Shown here piece by piece: positions 7,662 through 15,372 of a stretch of DNA of 64,000 nucleotides. Each line of letters begins with the position of its first letter. Position 1 is the first letter of the stretch. Under the pieces are notes generated by a model that worked only from the letters and a program-made list of their open reading frames with translations, was not told where the DNA came from and searched no databases. The position numbers and the translations under genes were made by a program. The stretch lies in NCBI GenBank assembly GCA_001899585.1, contig MKWE01000007.1, forward strand, positions 1 to 64,000. Reading direction: 5' to 3'. This stretch comes from Rhodospirillales bacterium 70-18. Its GTDB lineage: Bacteria > Pseudomonadota > Alphaproteobacteria > Acetobacterales > Acetobacteraceae.

Positions 7662-8874
7662 GTTCAATCCGGTACAGCCCGACATCGATGGCCCCGGCGC
7701 GGAAGCCGGCCTCGCAGTATAGCAGATAGTATTCCCACATCCGGCGGAAGCGCTCGGGGAAACCCATCGCCGCGATCTCCGGCCAGGCGGCCTGGAAGCG
7801 CCGGTTCCATTCGGCCAGCGTGCGGGCATAGCCTTCGCCGAAGCGCTGGCTCTCCAGCAGGCGCAGCCCGGCCGCTTCCACTTGCTCGCGCAGCAGTGCG
7901 GTCGTGGGCAGCATGCCGCCGGGAAAAATGTAGCGCTGGATGAAATCCGTCGCAGCGCGGTAGCTCTCGAAGCGCCGCCTGTCGATGGTGATCGCCTGCA
8001 GCACGGCGACCCCGCCGGGGGCGAGGCGAGCCTTCAGCGTGGCGAAATAGATCGGCCAGTAGGCTTCGCCGACCGCCTCGATCATCTCGATGGACACGAT
8101 GCGGTCGTACGTCCCCATCACCTCCCGGTAGTCCTGCAGCCGCACCTCCGCGCCGGGCAGATCGGCCAGCGCGTCGCGGGCATAGGCGTGCTGTGCCGGC
8201 GAGAGGGTGATGCCGGTGACCCCGGCGCCGCTGCGCGCGACGATATAGCGGATCAACCCGCCCCAACCACAGCCGATTTCCAGCACCCGATGCCCTGCCT
8301 CGGGCGCCAGCAACTCCACCACCCGGTCCTGCTTGGCGCGCTGGGCGTCTTCCAGGCTCTGGCCGGCGCCGGTGTAGAGGGCGGCGGAATACGACATGCC
8401 CCGGTCCAGCCAGGCAGCGTAGAAATCGTTGCCAAGATCGTAGTGCTCGATGATGTTGCGACGGCTACCGGCCCGGGTATTGGCGCGCAGCCGGTGGCGC
8501 AGCCGCCGGAGCAGGCGCAGCGGCGCGATGCCGTCGATCACCGGGGCCAGCGCATCGTCGTTGCGGGCGCCGAATTCGATCAGCGCGGCCACGTCGGGGC
8601 TCGACCAGTCGCCGTCCATATAGGCTTCGGCCAGGCCGATATCGCCGTCGCGCAGCAGCCGCCGCAGGGTGCGCCAGCGTTGCAGCACCAGCGTCGCCTC
8701 GGGGCCGGGAGCGCTGCCGATGAAGTTCATGGCCTCGCCGCCGGGGGTGACGACGCGCAGATGCCCGACCCGCAGCTGCGCGCCGAGGTGGGCCAGCAGG
8801 CTGCGCGGTTGCGGCAGCATCGCCAGCAGGCCGCGCACCCCCGCAAGCCGCGTGGCTCCCACCCAGGCCGACAT
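7651..8874 (-). CDS. cfa: Cyclopropane-fatty-acyl-phospholipid synthase family methyltransferase
   Basis: The product is 407 aa from ATG 8872-8874. The family's SAM-binding motif LEIGCGWGGLIRYI is present, as are NIIEHYDLGNDFYAAWLD, the MSYSAALY segment, and the late FIQRYIFPGGMLP typical of CFA synthases. The frame is open up to 9000, but a predicted ECF promoter at 8939-8968 lies inside that extension, so translation must start downstream; 8874 is the first good ATG. Such enzymes transfer a methylene or methyl group from SAM to the double bond of phospholipid acyl chains. It is first in the leftward arm of the sigma/ChrR cluster, which also holds a second homologue. Confidence 0.9.
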   Translation of the reverse strand: MSAWVGATRLAGVRGLLAMLPQPRSLLAHLGAQLRVGHLRVVTPGGEAMNFIGSAPGPEATLVLQRWRTLRRLLRDGDIGLAEAYMDGDWSSPDVAALIEFGARNDDALAPVIDGIAPLRLLRRLRHRLRANTRAGSRRNIIEHYDLGNDFYAAWLDRGMSYSAALYTGAGQSLEDAQRAKQDRVVELLAPEAGHRVLEIGCGWGGLIRYIVARSGAGVTGITLSPAQHAYARDALADLPGAEVRLQDYREVMGTYDRIVSIEMIEAVGEAYWPIYFATLKARLAPGGVAVLQAITIDRRRFESYRAATDFIQRYIFPGGMLPTTALLREQVEAAGLRLLESQRFGEGYARTLAEWNRRFQAAWPEIAAMGFPERFRRMWEYYLLYCEAGFRAGAIDVGLYRIEHAR

Positions 8875-8938
8875 CAGATGCAGTCCTGCCGCATAAATCC
8901 ACTCCTGCCGTGGCGCCCGAAGGTGCGCATCCCTGGCT

Positions 8939-8968
8939 TGTCTACGCAGCAGCCCTGCGGTTGGATCA
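8939..8968 (-). promoter_or_regulatory. ECF-type (RpoE/ChrR-like) promoter for the leftward operon
   Basis: On the minus strand, TGATCC (8963-8968) is followed by an 18-nt spacer and TAGACA (8939-8944). TGATCC-N18-TA is the arrangement known for the R. sphaeroides RpoE (ECF11) regulon. An identical -35 and spacer length occur on the plus strand 80 bp away, in front of the sigma gene. The predicted start of transcription, near 8930, fixes the start codon of the methyltransferase. Confidence 0.7.
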
Positions 8969-9045
8969 CCGCCGATCGCAGGCGGAGCCCTACGCATCAT
9001 GCGCGAGTCCGCGCGCTATCCGGTGTATTGCACCCGGGCCGGCGG

Positions 9046-9075
9046 TGATCCGATCGCGGCGCCGGACCGTATAGG
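9046..9075 (+). promoter_or_regulatory. ECF-type autoregulatory promoter of the sigma/ChrR operon
   Basis: TGATCC (9046-9051), an 18-nt spacer and TATAGG (9070-9075) lie about 107 bp before the proposed sigma start. The expected transcription start, ~9082, falls on the most upstream ATG of the frame (9081). This supports a downstream start at 9183 or 9198 and positive autoregulation by the ECF factor. Confidence 0.7.
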
Positions 9076-9182
9076 ATGGCATGGATGTCCTGTTGCCCCA
9101 CCCCGCGCTTGCCTCGCTGGATATGGCGAGGCCGCACACCGCCGCGCCAGGAACCGCGCGCTGGGCGGCGCGGCTATACTGC

Positions 9183-9767
9183 ATGACCGGGCCGCGTATG
9201 AGCACGCCATCCGCGCTCACCGGCGAGGCGGCGGGCGCACTCATCCAGCGCATCGCCACGGCGCGCGACCGCGCCGCCTTTGCCGCCCTGTTCATCCATT
9301 TCGCGCCGCGCGTGAAGGCCTATCTGCGCCGGCTGGGCGCCGTCGACCCGCAGGCCGAAGACCTCGCCCAGGAGGTGCTGCTGGCGGTGTGGCACAAGGC
9401 CGACCGCTTCGACCCGCAGCGCGCCGCCGCCTCCACCTGGGTGTTCACCATCGCGCGCAACATGCGCATCGACGCGCTGCGGCGCGAACCGCGCGGCGGC
9501 ATCGTGCCCGCGGACGACCTGCCGGACATGGAAGATGACACACCGGCCGCCGATGCCATGCTGATCGTGGGCGAGCGCGACCGCGCCCTGCGCGACGCCA
9601 TGGCCGCGCTGCCGGCCGAACAGGCCAGGCTCGTGCGGCTCGCCTTCCTGGAGGACAAGCCCCATTCGGAGATCGAGCGGCAGCTCGGCATCCCGCTGGG
9701 CACCGTGAAATCACGGCTGCGCCTGGCGATGCAACGCCTGCGCGCGGCGATGGAGGGCCGGCGGTGA
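9183..9767 (+). CDS. rpoE: ECF sigma factor, RpoE/ECF11-like
   Basis: The product is about 194 aa from ATG 9183; ATG 9198 is also possible, and neither has a strong Shine-Dalgarno sequence. Region 2 is clear, with FAALFIHFAPRVKAYLRRLG, then AEDLAQEVLLAVWHKADRFD and STWVFTIARNMRIDALR. Region 4 is clear as well, with LPAEQARLVRLAFLEDKPHSEI followed by IPLGTVKSRLRLAMQRLR. The gene overlaps the anti-sigma gene by 4 nt (GTGA). By analogy with R. sphaeroides RpoE-ChrR, it would direct the response to singlet oxygen or related oxidants. The two TGATCC-N18 promoters flanking it support self-regulation and control of the lipid genes. Confidence 0.92.
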   Translation: MTGPRMSTPSALTGEAAGALIQRIATARDRAAFAALFIHFAPRVKAYLRRLGAVDPQAEDLAQEVLLAVWHKADRFDPQRAAASTWVFTIARNMRIDALRREPRGGIVPADDLPDMEDDTPAADAMLIVGERDRALRDAMAALPAEQARLVRLAFLEDKPHSEIERQLGIPLGTVKSRLRLAMQRLRAAMEGRR

Positions 9768-10432
9768 GCATCACCCACCACCCCACCGAGGCGACCGTGC
9801 TGGACCATGCGGCCGGCCGGATGCATGCCGCCACCGGCGCCGTGGTGGCCGCCCATCTGCAGGCCTGCCCGCAATGCCGCGCGCTGGCCCGCATGGGCGA
9901 GGCGATCGGCGGCAGCCTGCTCGAGGCGCTGACGCCCGAGGCGATGGCGCCGGATGCGCTGGCCGTGGCCATGGCCCTGCTGGACCGGCCCGCGCCGGTT
10001 CCACCTGCGCCGCCACCACCCGCCTTGCTGGATGGCGTCGAGCTGCCCCGCGTGGTGCAGCGCCTGGCGCAGCGCCGCGGCGGGTTGGGACGCTGGCGCT
10101 GGCTGGCGCCGGGCATTCAGCGCATCTCGCTGCTGCCCGAACCTGGCGCGCGGCGCGACGGCACAGTACTCTATCTGCTCAAGATCGCCCCCGGAACCGC
10201 GATTCCCGAACACGGGCACCACGGGCATGAAATGGTATGTGTGCTGGCCGGCAGCTTCACCGACGCGCTCGGCCAGTTCCGGCCCGGCGACCTGGCCGAG
10301 ACCGGGCCGGAGGTCGAGCACACACCGGTGGCCGATGCCGGTACGAGCTGCATCTGCCTGAGCGCCACCGACGCGCCGCTGCGCTTCCGCAGCCGCGCCG
10401 CCCGGTTGATGCAATCCGTGATGGGCTACTGA
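9764..10432 (+). CDS. chrR: ChrR-type cupin anti-sigma factor
   Basis: The product is 222 aa, starting with GTG 9764 that overlaps the sigma stop. The N-terminal anti-sigma domain shows the zinc motif H-x3-C-x2-C (HLQACPQC). The C-terminal cupin fold shows IPEHGHHGHEMVCVLAG and a late VEHTPVADAGTSC, matching the metal ligands of ChrR. In the known system, ChrR holds RpoE inactive and releases it when singlet oxygen is produced; the C-terminal cupin is needed for that response. Gene order, overlap and zinc motif all fit. It sits 7 nt before the alpha/beta hydrolase, so the whole rightward set may be one operon. Confidence 0.9.
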   Translation: MSITHHPTEATVLDHAAGRMHAATGAVVAAHLQACPQCRALARMGEAIGGSLLEALTPEAMAPDALAVAMALLDRPAPVPPAPPPPALLDGVELPRVVQRLAQRRGGLGRWRWLAPGIQRISLLPEPGARRDGTVLYLLKIAPGTAIPEHGHHGHEMVCVLAGSFTDALGQFRPGDLAETGPEVEHTPVADAGTSCICLSATDAPLRFRSRAARLMQSVMGY

Positions 10433-10439
10433 GCCCGCC

Positions 10440-11306
10440 ATGGCCGTGGCCTCCAGCGAACCCGCGGGCCGGTCCCATTCCGCCCGGAACTGGCCGCGCT
10501 GGGCCTCGCCGCTGGGGCTTCTGAACGCACTGGCGGCGCAGGCCGGGGTCAAGGAATGTCCGGGCCTGCGCTACGGCCCGCACACGCGCCACCTGCTCGA
10601 CGCCTATCTGCCGCTCGGCGCGTCCGGCCCGGCGCCGGTGGCGGTGTTCTTCTATGGCGGCGGCTGGGAAACGGGCGAGCGCAGCTGGTACCGCTTCGCC
10701 GCCTCGGCGCTGGCCGCCCGTGGCGTGCTGACCCTCGTGCCGGACTACCGGCTGTTCCCCGAAGTGCGTTTCCCGGCCTTTCTCGACGACGCAGCCGCCG
10801 CGGTGGCCTGGGCGGGCCGCGAGGCGGCGGCGCTGGGCGGCGATCCGGCGCGGCTGTTCCTGATGGGCCATTCTGCCGGCGCCTACATCGCGGCGATGCT
10901 GGCGTTGCAGCCGGGCTGGCTGAGTGGGGCACCGGCCGGGATGATCGGCCTCGCCGGCCCCTATGACTTCCTGCCGCTGGGCACCGACCGGCTGCGCGCC
11001 ATCTTCGGGCCGGAGGCGGACCTGCCGCAGACCCAGCCGGTCAACTTCGTCTCCTCCGCGGCGCCGCCCATGATGCTGGCCACCGGCGGGCTGGACCGCA
11101 CCGTGCTGCCGCGCAACACCCGCCGCCTGACGGCGCGGCTGCGCGAGGCGGGGGTGGCGGTGCGCGAGCGGATCTATCCGGCGCTTGGCCATCGCCTGGT
11201 GGCCGGCGCCCTGGCCCGGCCGCTGCAACCGCTGCTCGGCTGGCTCGGTGCGCCGGTGCTGGACGACATGCTGGATTTCATCTCCGACCCACGGGCGCCG
11301 CGATGA
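10440..11306 (+). CDS. Alpha/beta hydrolase (HSL/carboxylesterase-like)
   Basis: The product is 288 aa. The oxyanion region FFYGGGWETGERSWY, the nucleophile elbow GHSAG and a late GHRLVAG histidine segment mark an alpha/beta hydrolase of the BD-FAE/hormone-sensitive-lipase type. No signal peptide is seen. It follows chrR by 7 nt and overlaps the DUF1295 gene by 4 nt (ATGA). The substrate is unknown; within a cluster that remodels membrane lipids, an acyl ester or a modified fatty-acid product is a plausible inference. Confidence 0.85.
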   Translation: MAVASSEPAGRSHSARNWPRWASPLGLLNALAAQAGVKECPGLRYGPHTRHLLDAYLPLGASGPAPVAVFFYGGGWETGERSWYRFAASALAARGVLTLVPDYRLFPEVRFPAFLDDAAAAVAWAGREAAALGGDPARLFLMGHSAGAYIAAMLALQPGWLSGAPAGMIGLAGPYDFLPLGTDRLRAIFGPEADLPQTQPVNFVSSAAPPMMLATGGLDRTVLPRNTRRLTARLREAGVAVRERIYPALGHRLVAGALARPLQPLLGWLGAPVLDDMLDFISDPRAPR

Positions 11307-12142
11307 CCCTTCTGCTGCTGCAAGGCGCCGCTCTGCTGTTGGCGGTGATGACGCTGGCCTGGGTGGCGCAGCGGGCAACCGGAAACTCCGGTTGGGTGGA
11401 CGTGGCCTGGTCGATCGGCACCGGCGCCGCCGGCGTATGGTTCGCCCTGGCACCGCTCGGCGACATGCTGATCCAGCCGCGCCAACTCGCCGTGGCCGCG
11501 CTGGTGGCCGCCTGGTCGCTGCGGCTGGCACTGCATATCGCCCGCCGCGCCTCGGCCGAGCAGGACGATCCGCGCTACGCGGCGCTGCGCATGGCGTGGG
11601 GGCGGGCCTATCAGTGGCGGCTCTACATGTTCCTGCTGGTGCAGGCCGCCGTGGCCTGGGCGCTGGCGCTGTCCATCCTGTTGGCCGCCCGCAACCCGGC
11701 GCCCGGGCTGCGGCTGCTGGACCTGCTGGGCGTCGTCGTGCTGGCCGCCGCCGTGCTGGGCGAGGCCGTGGCCGACCAGCAACTGCACCGCTTCAAGCGC
11801 GACCCCGCCAACCGGGGCCGCGTGTGCGACAGCGGGCTGTGGGGCTGGTCGCGCCATCCCAACTACTTCTTCGAGTGGCTGGGCTGGTGCGCCTATCCGT
11901 TGTTTGCCATCGGTGCCGGCTGGCCCTGGGGCTGGCTCGCCATGTCCGGCCCGGCGCTGATGTTCTGGGCGCTGCGCCACGCCTCCGGCCTGCCGCCGCT
12001 GGAGGCGCACATGCTGCGCCGCTACGGCACCAGCTTCCGCGCCTACCAGCAGCGCGTCGGCCCCTTCGTGCCGATGCCGCCGCGCGCCCTGCGCAGCCGT
12101 GGCCCGAGGGCCCATTCCCCGCATATCGGAGACAAGCCGTGA
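11303..12142 (+). CDS. DUF1295 (steroid 5-alpha-reductase-like) membrane protein
   Basis: The product is 279 aa with about six hydrophobic segments. The C-terminal half carries the family signature HPNYFFEWLGWCAYPLFA and the late ...YGTSFRAYQQRVG that typify DUF1295/isoprenylcysteine-methyltransferase-like proteins. These are inner-membrane enzymes thought to reduce or methylate lipid-like substrates using NADPH or SAM. The start ATG overlaps the upstream hydrolase stop, and its own TGA overlaps the GTG start of the next methyltransferase, so three genes are translationally chained. DUF1295 genes recur beside cyclopropane-synthase homologues. Confidence 0.88.
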   Translation: MTLLLLQGAALLLAVMTLAWVAQRATGNSGWVDVAWSIGTGAAGVWFALAPLGDMLIQPRQLAVAALVAAWSLRLALHIARRASAEQDDPRYAALRMAWGRAYQWRLYMFLLVQAAVAWALALSILLAARNPAPGLRLLDLLGVVVLAAAVLGEAVADQQLHRFKRDPANRGRVCDSGLWGWSRHPNYFFEWLGWCAYPLFAIGAGWPWGWLAMSGPALMFWALRHASGLPPLEAHMLRRYGTSFRAYQQRVGPFVPMPPRALRSRGPRAHSPHIGDKP

Positions 12143-13167
12143 CCCTCATCACCGCCGCCACCGGCATGGCCGAGCGCCTGCCGCTGCCCGACAGCCTCAC
12201 CACGCTCGGCATCGCCGGGCTGGTGGCGCGCACCCGCCGTAAGCTGGCCGCCGCCGACATCTCGAACGAGGTTGATTTCGCGGCAGCCATGGCGCGGCGA
12301 CCGATCGCCGAGTTCACCGCCGACGCCAACGCGCAGCACTACGAGGTGCCGGCGCGGTTCTTCGAACTGGCGCTGGGGCCGTGGCGCAAATATTCCTGCT
12401 GTCTCTACGCGACGCCGAACACCAGCCTGGCCGAAGCCGAGGAAGCGGCGCTGGCCGCCACCGCCGGCCATGCCGGGCTGGAGGACGGGCAGGACATACT
12501 GGAACTTGGCTGCGGCTGGGGCTCGCTATCGCTCTGGATGGCCGGGACCTACCCCAATGCGCGCATCACCGCCGTCTCCAACTCCCACTCGCAGCGCGAC
12601 TTCATCGTGGCCCGCGCCGCAGAGGCCGGGCTGCGCAACCTCGCCGTGGTGACCGCCGATATGAACGTGTTCAACACCGATGCGCGGTTCGACCGCGTGG
12701 TCTCGGTGGAGATGTTCGAGCACATGTCGAACTGGGAGGCGCTGCTGGGCCGGGTGCGGCTCTGGCTGCGGCCGGAGGGGCGGCTGTTCCTGCACGTGTT
12801 CAGCCACCAGAACCGCTCCTACCGCTTCGACCCCGAGGACCGCGAGGACTGGATCGCGCAGCATTTCTTCACCGGCGGCATCATGCCGAGCCACGGTCTG
12901 ATCCGCCAGTTCGCCGGCCTGTTCACCCTGGAGCGGGACTGGCGTTGGAGCGGCGCGAACTACCAGCGCACCGCGCTGCACTGGCTGGAAAATTTCGACC
13001 GCAACAGCGCCGAGATCGAGGCCGTGCTGCGCGAGACCTATGGCGCCCAGGCCGGGCTCTGGCGGCGGCGCTGGCGGCTGTTCTTCCTGGCCACCGCCGG
13101 GCTGTTCGGCGATTCGGCCGGGCAGGAATGGGGGGTGAGCCACTACCTGCTCGCACCCCGCCAGTAG
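12139..13167 (+). CDS. Second cyclopropane-synthase-like SAM methyltransferase
   Basis: The product is 342 aa from GTG 12139, which overlaps the DUF1295 stop; GGAGA lies 6-10 nt upstream. SAM motif I is ILELGCGWGSLSLWMAG. It is followed by VVSVEMFEHMSNWEALL, the phenylalanine-rich FLHVFSHQNRSYRF, FFTGGIMPSH and NYQRTALHWLENFD. These match the COG2230 branch found with DUF1295 rather than classical Cfa: the N-terminal domain is short and the active-site region is diverged from the leftward homologue. Having two different Cfa-like methyltransferases in one ECF cluster suggests successive modification steps on unsaturated acyl chains, such as the furan-fatty-acid route described in Rhodobacter; that is inference. 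Confidence 0.88.
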   Translation: MTLITAATGMAERLPLPDSLTTLGIAGLVARTRRKLAAADISNEVDFAAAMARRPIAEFTADANAQHYEVPARFFELALGPWRKYSCCLYATPNTSLAEAEEAALAATAGHAGLEDGQDILELGCGWGSLSLWMAGTYPNARITAVSNSHSQRDFIVARAAEAGLRNLAVVTADMNVFNTDARFDRVVSVEMFEHMSNWEALLGRVRLWLRPEGRLFLHVFSHQNRSYRFDPEDREDWIAQHFFTGGIMPSHGLIRQFAGLFTLERDWRWSGANYQRTALHWLENFDRNSAEIEAVLRETYGAQAGLWRRRWRLFFLATAGLFGDSAGQEWGVSHYLLAPRQ

Positions 13168-13168
13168 C

Positions 13169-13696
13169 ATGGCCGGCTGGTGGGCACGCCTGGTGGCGCA
13201 TGACGATCCGCTCATGCGCGCCGCCAATGTGGTGGCCCTGATGCTGGCCACCAACCAGCCCACCTATCCGCTCTATCTCTGGCTGGCCGTGGGTGAGGGC
13301 TGGTGGCATGCCTGGATCGTGTTGCCCTCGGTGCCGTTCTTCGCCGCCGTGCCGCTGTTGGGGCGGCGAAGACCGCTGCTCGGCCGGCTTCTGCTGGCGG
13401 CGGTGAGCATCGCCAACGTGGTGGCGAGCAGCCTGGCGCTGGGCTCGCAGGCCGGGCTCTCGGTGCTGCTGCTGCCTTGTGCGGCGCTGGGAGCAATGCT
13501 GTTCCGCGCCAGGGAGCGCTGGGCGATGCTGGGAATAGTCGGCGCCTCCATGGTCGCCTGGCTCGCCCTGGCCGACCGACCGGGCAGTCTCTTCGAGCCC
13601 GCACAATACGCCGCAATCGCCCGGCTGAACGCACTCAGCGGGCTGGCTTTGGTCGGCTTCCTCGGCGCTTTGGTTGATGTCACGCACAGACAGTGA
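13169..13696 (+). CDS. Small integral membrane protein, last gene of the sigma/ChrR cluster
   Basis: The product is 175 aa, starting 2 nt after the previous stop. About five or six transmembrane helices are visible (for example VVALMLATNQPTYPLYLWLAV, LLLAAVSIANVVASSLAL, LSVLLLPCAALGAMLF, LSGLALVGFLGALVDV). No catalytic motif is seen. The helix pattern is reminiscent of membrane sensor modules that precede cyclases or kinases (MASE-like), but no output domain is attached. Tight spacing implies cotranscription with the lipid-modifying genes. Confidence 0.65.
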   Translation: MAGWWARLVAHDDPLMRAANVVALMLATNQPTYPLYLWLAVGEGWWHAWIVLPSVPFFAAVPLLGRRRPLLGRLLLAAVSIANVVASSLALGSQAGLSVLLLPCAALGAMLFRARERWAMLGIVGASMVAWLALADRPGSLFEPAQYAAIARLNALSGLALVGFLGALVDVTHRQ

Positions 13697-13717
13697 CATC
13701 ACGCACAGGCAGTGACA
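13680..13717 (+). repeat. Two tandem 19-bp units at a gene end
   Basis: TCACGCACAGACAGTGACA (13680-13698) is directly repeated at 13699-13717 with one change (A to G). The stop codon of the membrane-protein gene lies in the first unit, so the second looks like a small duplication. Confidence 0.7.
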
Positions 13718-14022
13718 TGGCGCGTCCGCCGCGGGATGTCATGGCGGCTGCGCAACTTAGAATACATGCCATGATAATGTGGATTGTCTTCACATCGGGG
13801 CTCCGACCGGGAGCCGAATCAGCGGGTTTGTCTCTCGAAATGCTCCGCAGGCGATAGCGGGCAGGTGCAACTCTCGGTGGTTTGCTATCCCCGCAACCAT
13901 TATCGCCGCCCCCACGCGATTGCGGTCGGCCACGGCACTGGGGCTCGGTATAAGCGGGTCCACGCCCCTGGACCTCAACTTTTTGAAGTAACTCAGCATT
14001 CAGCTTTGGTCAGGCGGCCGCG
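13718..14022. other. Gene-free 305-bp stretch
   Basis: No credible gene. A hairpin-like segment near 13871-13892 (GGTTTGC, then TATCCCC, then GCAACC) closely resembles one at 4816-4838 on the far side of the sigma/ChrR cluster. No promoter or terminator that I would defend was seen. The region lies downstream of the membrane-protein gene and downstream of the convergent nucleoside-transporter gene. Confidence 0.4.
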
Positions 14023-15261
14023 TCACCCCAGCAGGCCCGCCACCGCCCCGCTCATGCAGGTGGCGATCGTCCCGGCCAGCACCGCGCGCATCCCCAGCCC
14101 GACGATCTCGTGCCGCCGTTCCGGCACCATCGCCCCCATGCCGCCGATCATGATCCCAAGGCTGCCGAAATTGGCGAAACCGCACAACGCATAGGTCACG
14201 ATCAATCGCGACCGCGCCGACAGCGCCTCCGGCGGCAGGCCGGCCAGGTGCACATAGGCCACGAACTCGTTCAGCACCGTCTTGCTGCCCATCAGCGCCG
14301 CCGCCGTGCCGCTCTCGGCCCACGGAATGCCGATCAGCCACATCACCGGGCGGAACGGCAGCGCGAACAGCCCCTGCAAGGTCACCGCCGCGCCGCCCCA
14401 ATTCGGCAGCAGCCCCAGCGCCATGTTCGCCAGCGTCACCAGCGCCACGGCCACCAGCAGCACGGCCGCGATTCCGGTCAGCACCGGAATGCCCTCGGCC
14501 GTCCCCTTCACCACCGCGTCCAGCGCGCTGGCCGGCGGATGCGGCAGCACCAGCCGCGCCTCCTCCTCCTCCCCCGGCCCGAACGGCACCATCAGCGCCG
14601 CCACCGCCAGCGCCGCCGGGGTGGAGATCACCGCCGCCACCAGGATGTTGCCCAGCGCGTTCGGAATCACCGGGCCGAGCAGGGCCGCGTAGATCACCAT
14701 CACCGTGCCGGCGATGCCCGCCATGCCGCAGGTCATCAACGCGAACATCTCGCCGCGCTGCATCCGCGCCAGCCACGGCCGGATCAGCAGCGGCGCCTCG
14801 ATCATGCCGACGAACACATGCACCGCCGCCCCCAGCGCCAGCGCGCCGCCCACCCCCAGCGTGCGCCGCAGCACCCAGGCGAAGCCGCGCATCACCGCCT
14901 GCAACACCCCCCAGTGGAACAGCAGCGAGGCCAGCGCGCTGATCACCAGCACCAGCGGCAGCGCCTTGAACGCCAGGATGAAGCTGGCCCCCGGCTGGGT
15001 CTCCTGGAACGGCAGGCTGCCGCCGGCCAGGTAGCCGAACACGAAGCCGGTGCCGGCATCGGTCGCCGTCTGCAACGCCCCGGCCGCGTCGTTCAGCAGC
15101 AACATCGCCCGCGCCGCCGGCGGAAACCCGATCAGCAGCAGCGCCAGCGCCCATTGCAGCACCACCCCGCCCACCACGGTGCGCCAGGGCACCAGCCGGC
15201 GGTCCTCGCTCAGCGCCCAGGCCAGCAGCAGCAGCGCCGCCAGCCCGGCCAGGGCGCGCAC
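14023..15261 (-). CDS. nupC: Concentrative nucleoside transporter (CNT/NupC family)
   Basis: The product is 412 aa from GTG 15259-15261, the usual length for CNT proteins. Family marks are GFVFGYLAGGSLPF near residue 75, VFVGMIEAPLLIRPWL, NILVAAVISTPAAL, GTAAALMGSKTVLNEFVAYV and CGFANFGSLGIMIGGMGAM. These form the nucleoside- and cation-binding core of the re-entrant hairpins. It imports nucleosides with Na+ or H+ across the inner membrane. It stands alone; its 5' side is packed with two long palindromes, so its promoter must lie within or beyond them. Confidence 0.92.
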   Translation of the reverse strand: MRALAGLAALLLLAWALSEDRRLVPWRTVVGGVVLQWALALLLIGFPPAARAMLLLNDAAGALQTATDAGTGFVFGYLAGGSLPFQETQPGASFILAFKALPLVLVISALASLLFHWGVLQAVMRGFAWVLRRTLGVGGALALGAAVHVFVGMIEAPLLIRPWLARMQRGEMFALMTCGMAGIAGTVMVIYAALLGPVIPNALGNILVAAVISTPAALAVAALMVPFGPGEEEEARLVLPHPPASALDAVVKGTAEGIPVLTGIAAVLLVAVALVTLANMALGLLPNWGGAAVTLQGLFALPFRPVMWLIGIPWAESGTAAALMGSKTVLNEFVAYVHLAGLPPEALSARSRLIVTYALCGFANFGSLGIMIGGMGAMVPERRHEIVGLGMRAVLAGTIATCMSGAVAGLLG

Positions 15262-15267
15262 GGGGCT

Positions 15268-15313
15268 AGTGGTCCGATGCCAACGGGCACTTCAGCCCGT
15301 TGGCATCGGACCA
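15268..15313. repeat. Extragenic palindrome, ~19-bp stem
   Basis: GGTCCGATGCCAACGGGC is followed by ACTTCA and then its exact complement GCCCGTTGGCATCGGACC. With flanking T and A pairs it gives a stem of about 19 bp and a 6-nt loop. There is no T-run, so it is not a classic intrinsic terminator. It sits 7 nt from the transporter start codon. Confidence 0.85.
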
Positions 15314-15324
15314 CCAAATCAAGC

Positions 15325-15372
15325 TAGTGCGCTGACTCATGCTGATCCTTCCGTATGTGTCAGCGCACTAGT
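15325..15372. repeat. Second extragenic palindrome, 12-bp stem, overlapping a stop codon
   Basis: CTAGTGCGCTGA and TCAGCGCACTAG are perfect complements around a 24-nt loop. The right arm overlaps the TAG stop (15368-15370) of the FMN-oxidase gene, so the repeat supplies the end of that gene. Together with the palindrome at 15268-15313 it forms a compound extragenic element. Confidence 0.85.

Noticed and set aside
8875-9000. N-terminal extension of the cfa-type gene to 9000
   Set aside because: A TGATCC-N18-TAGACA promoter lies within this extension and the added residues do not match the family start, so 8874 is preferred.
9081-9182. Sigma factor start at ATG 9081
   Set aside because: The ATG coincides with the predicted transcription start of the ECF promoter, and the extra 34 residues do not resemble sigma region 1 or 2.
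15348-15372. TGATCC within the 15.3 kb palindrome as another ECF promoter
   Set aside because: No TA-type -10 lies 18 nt downstream; the match falls in the loop of a repeat and is probably chance.
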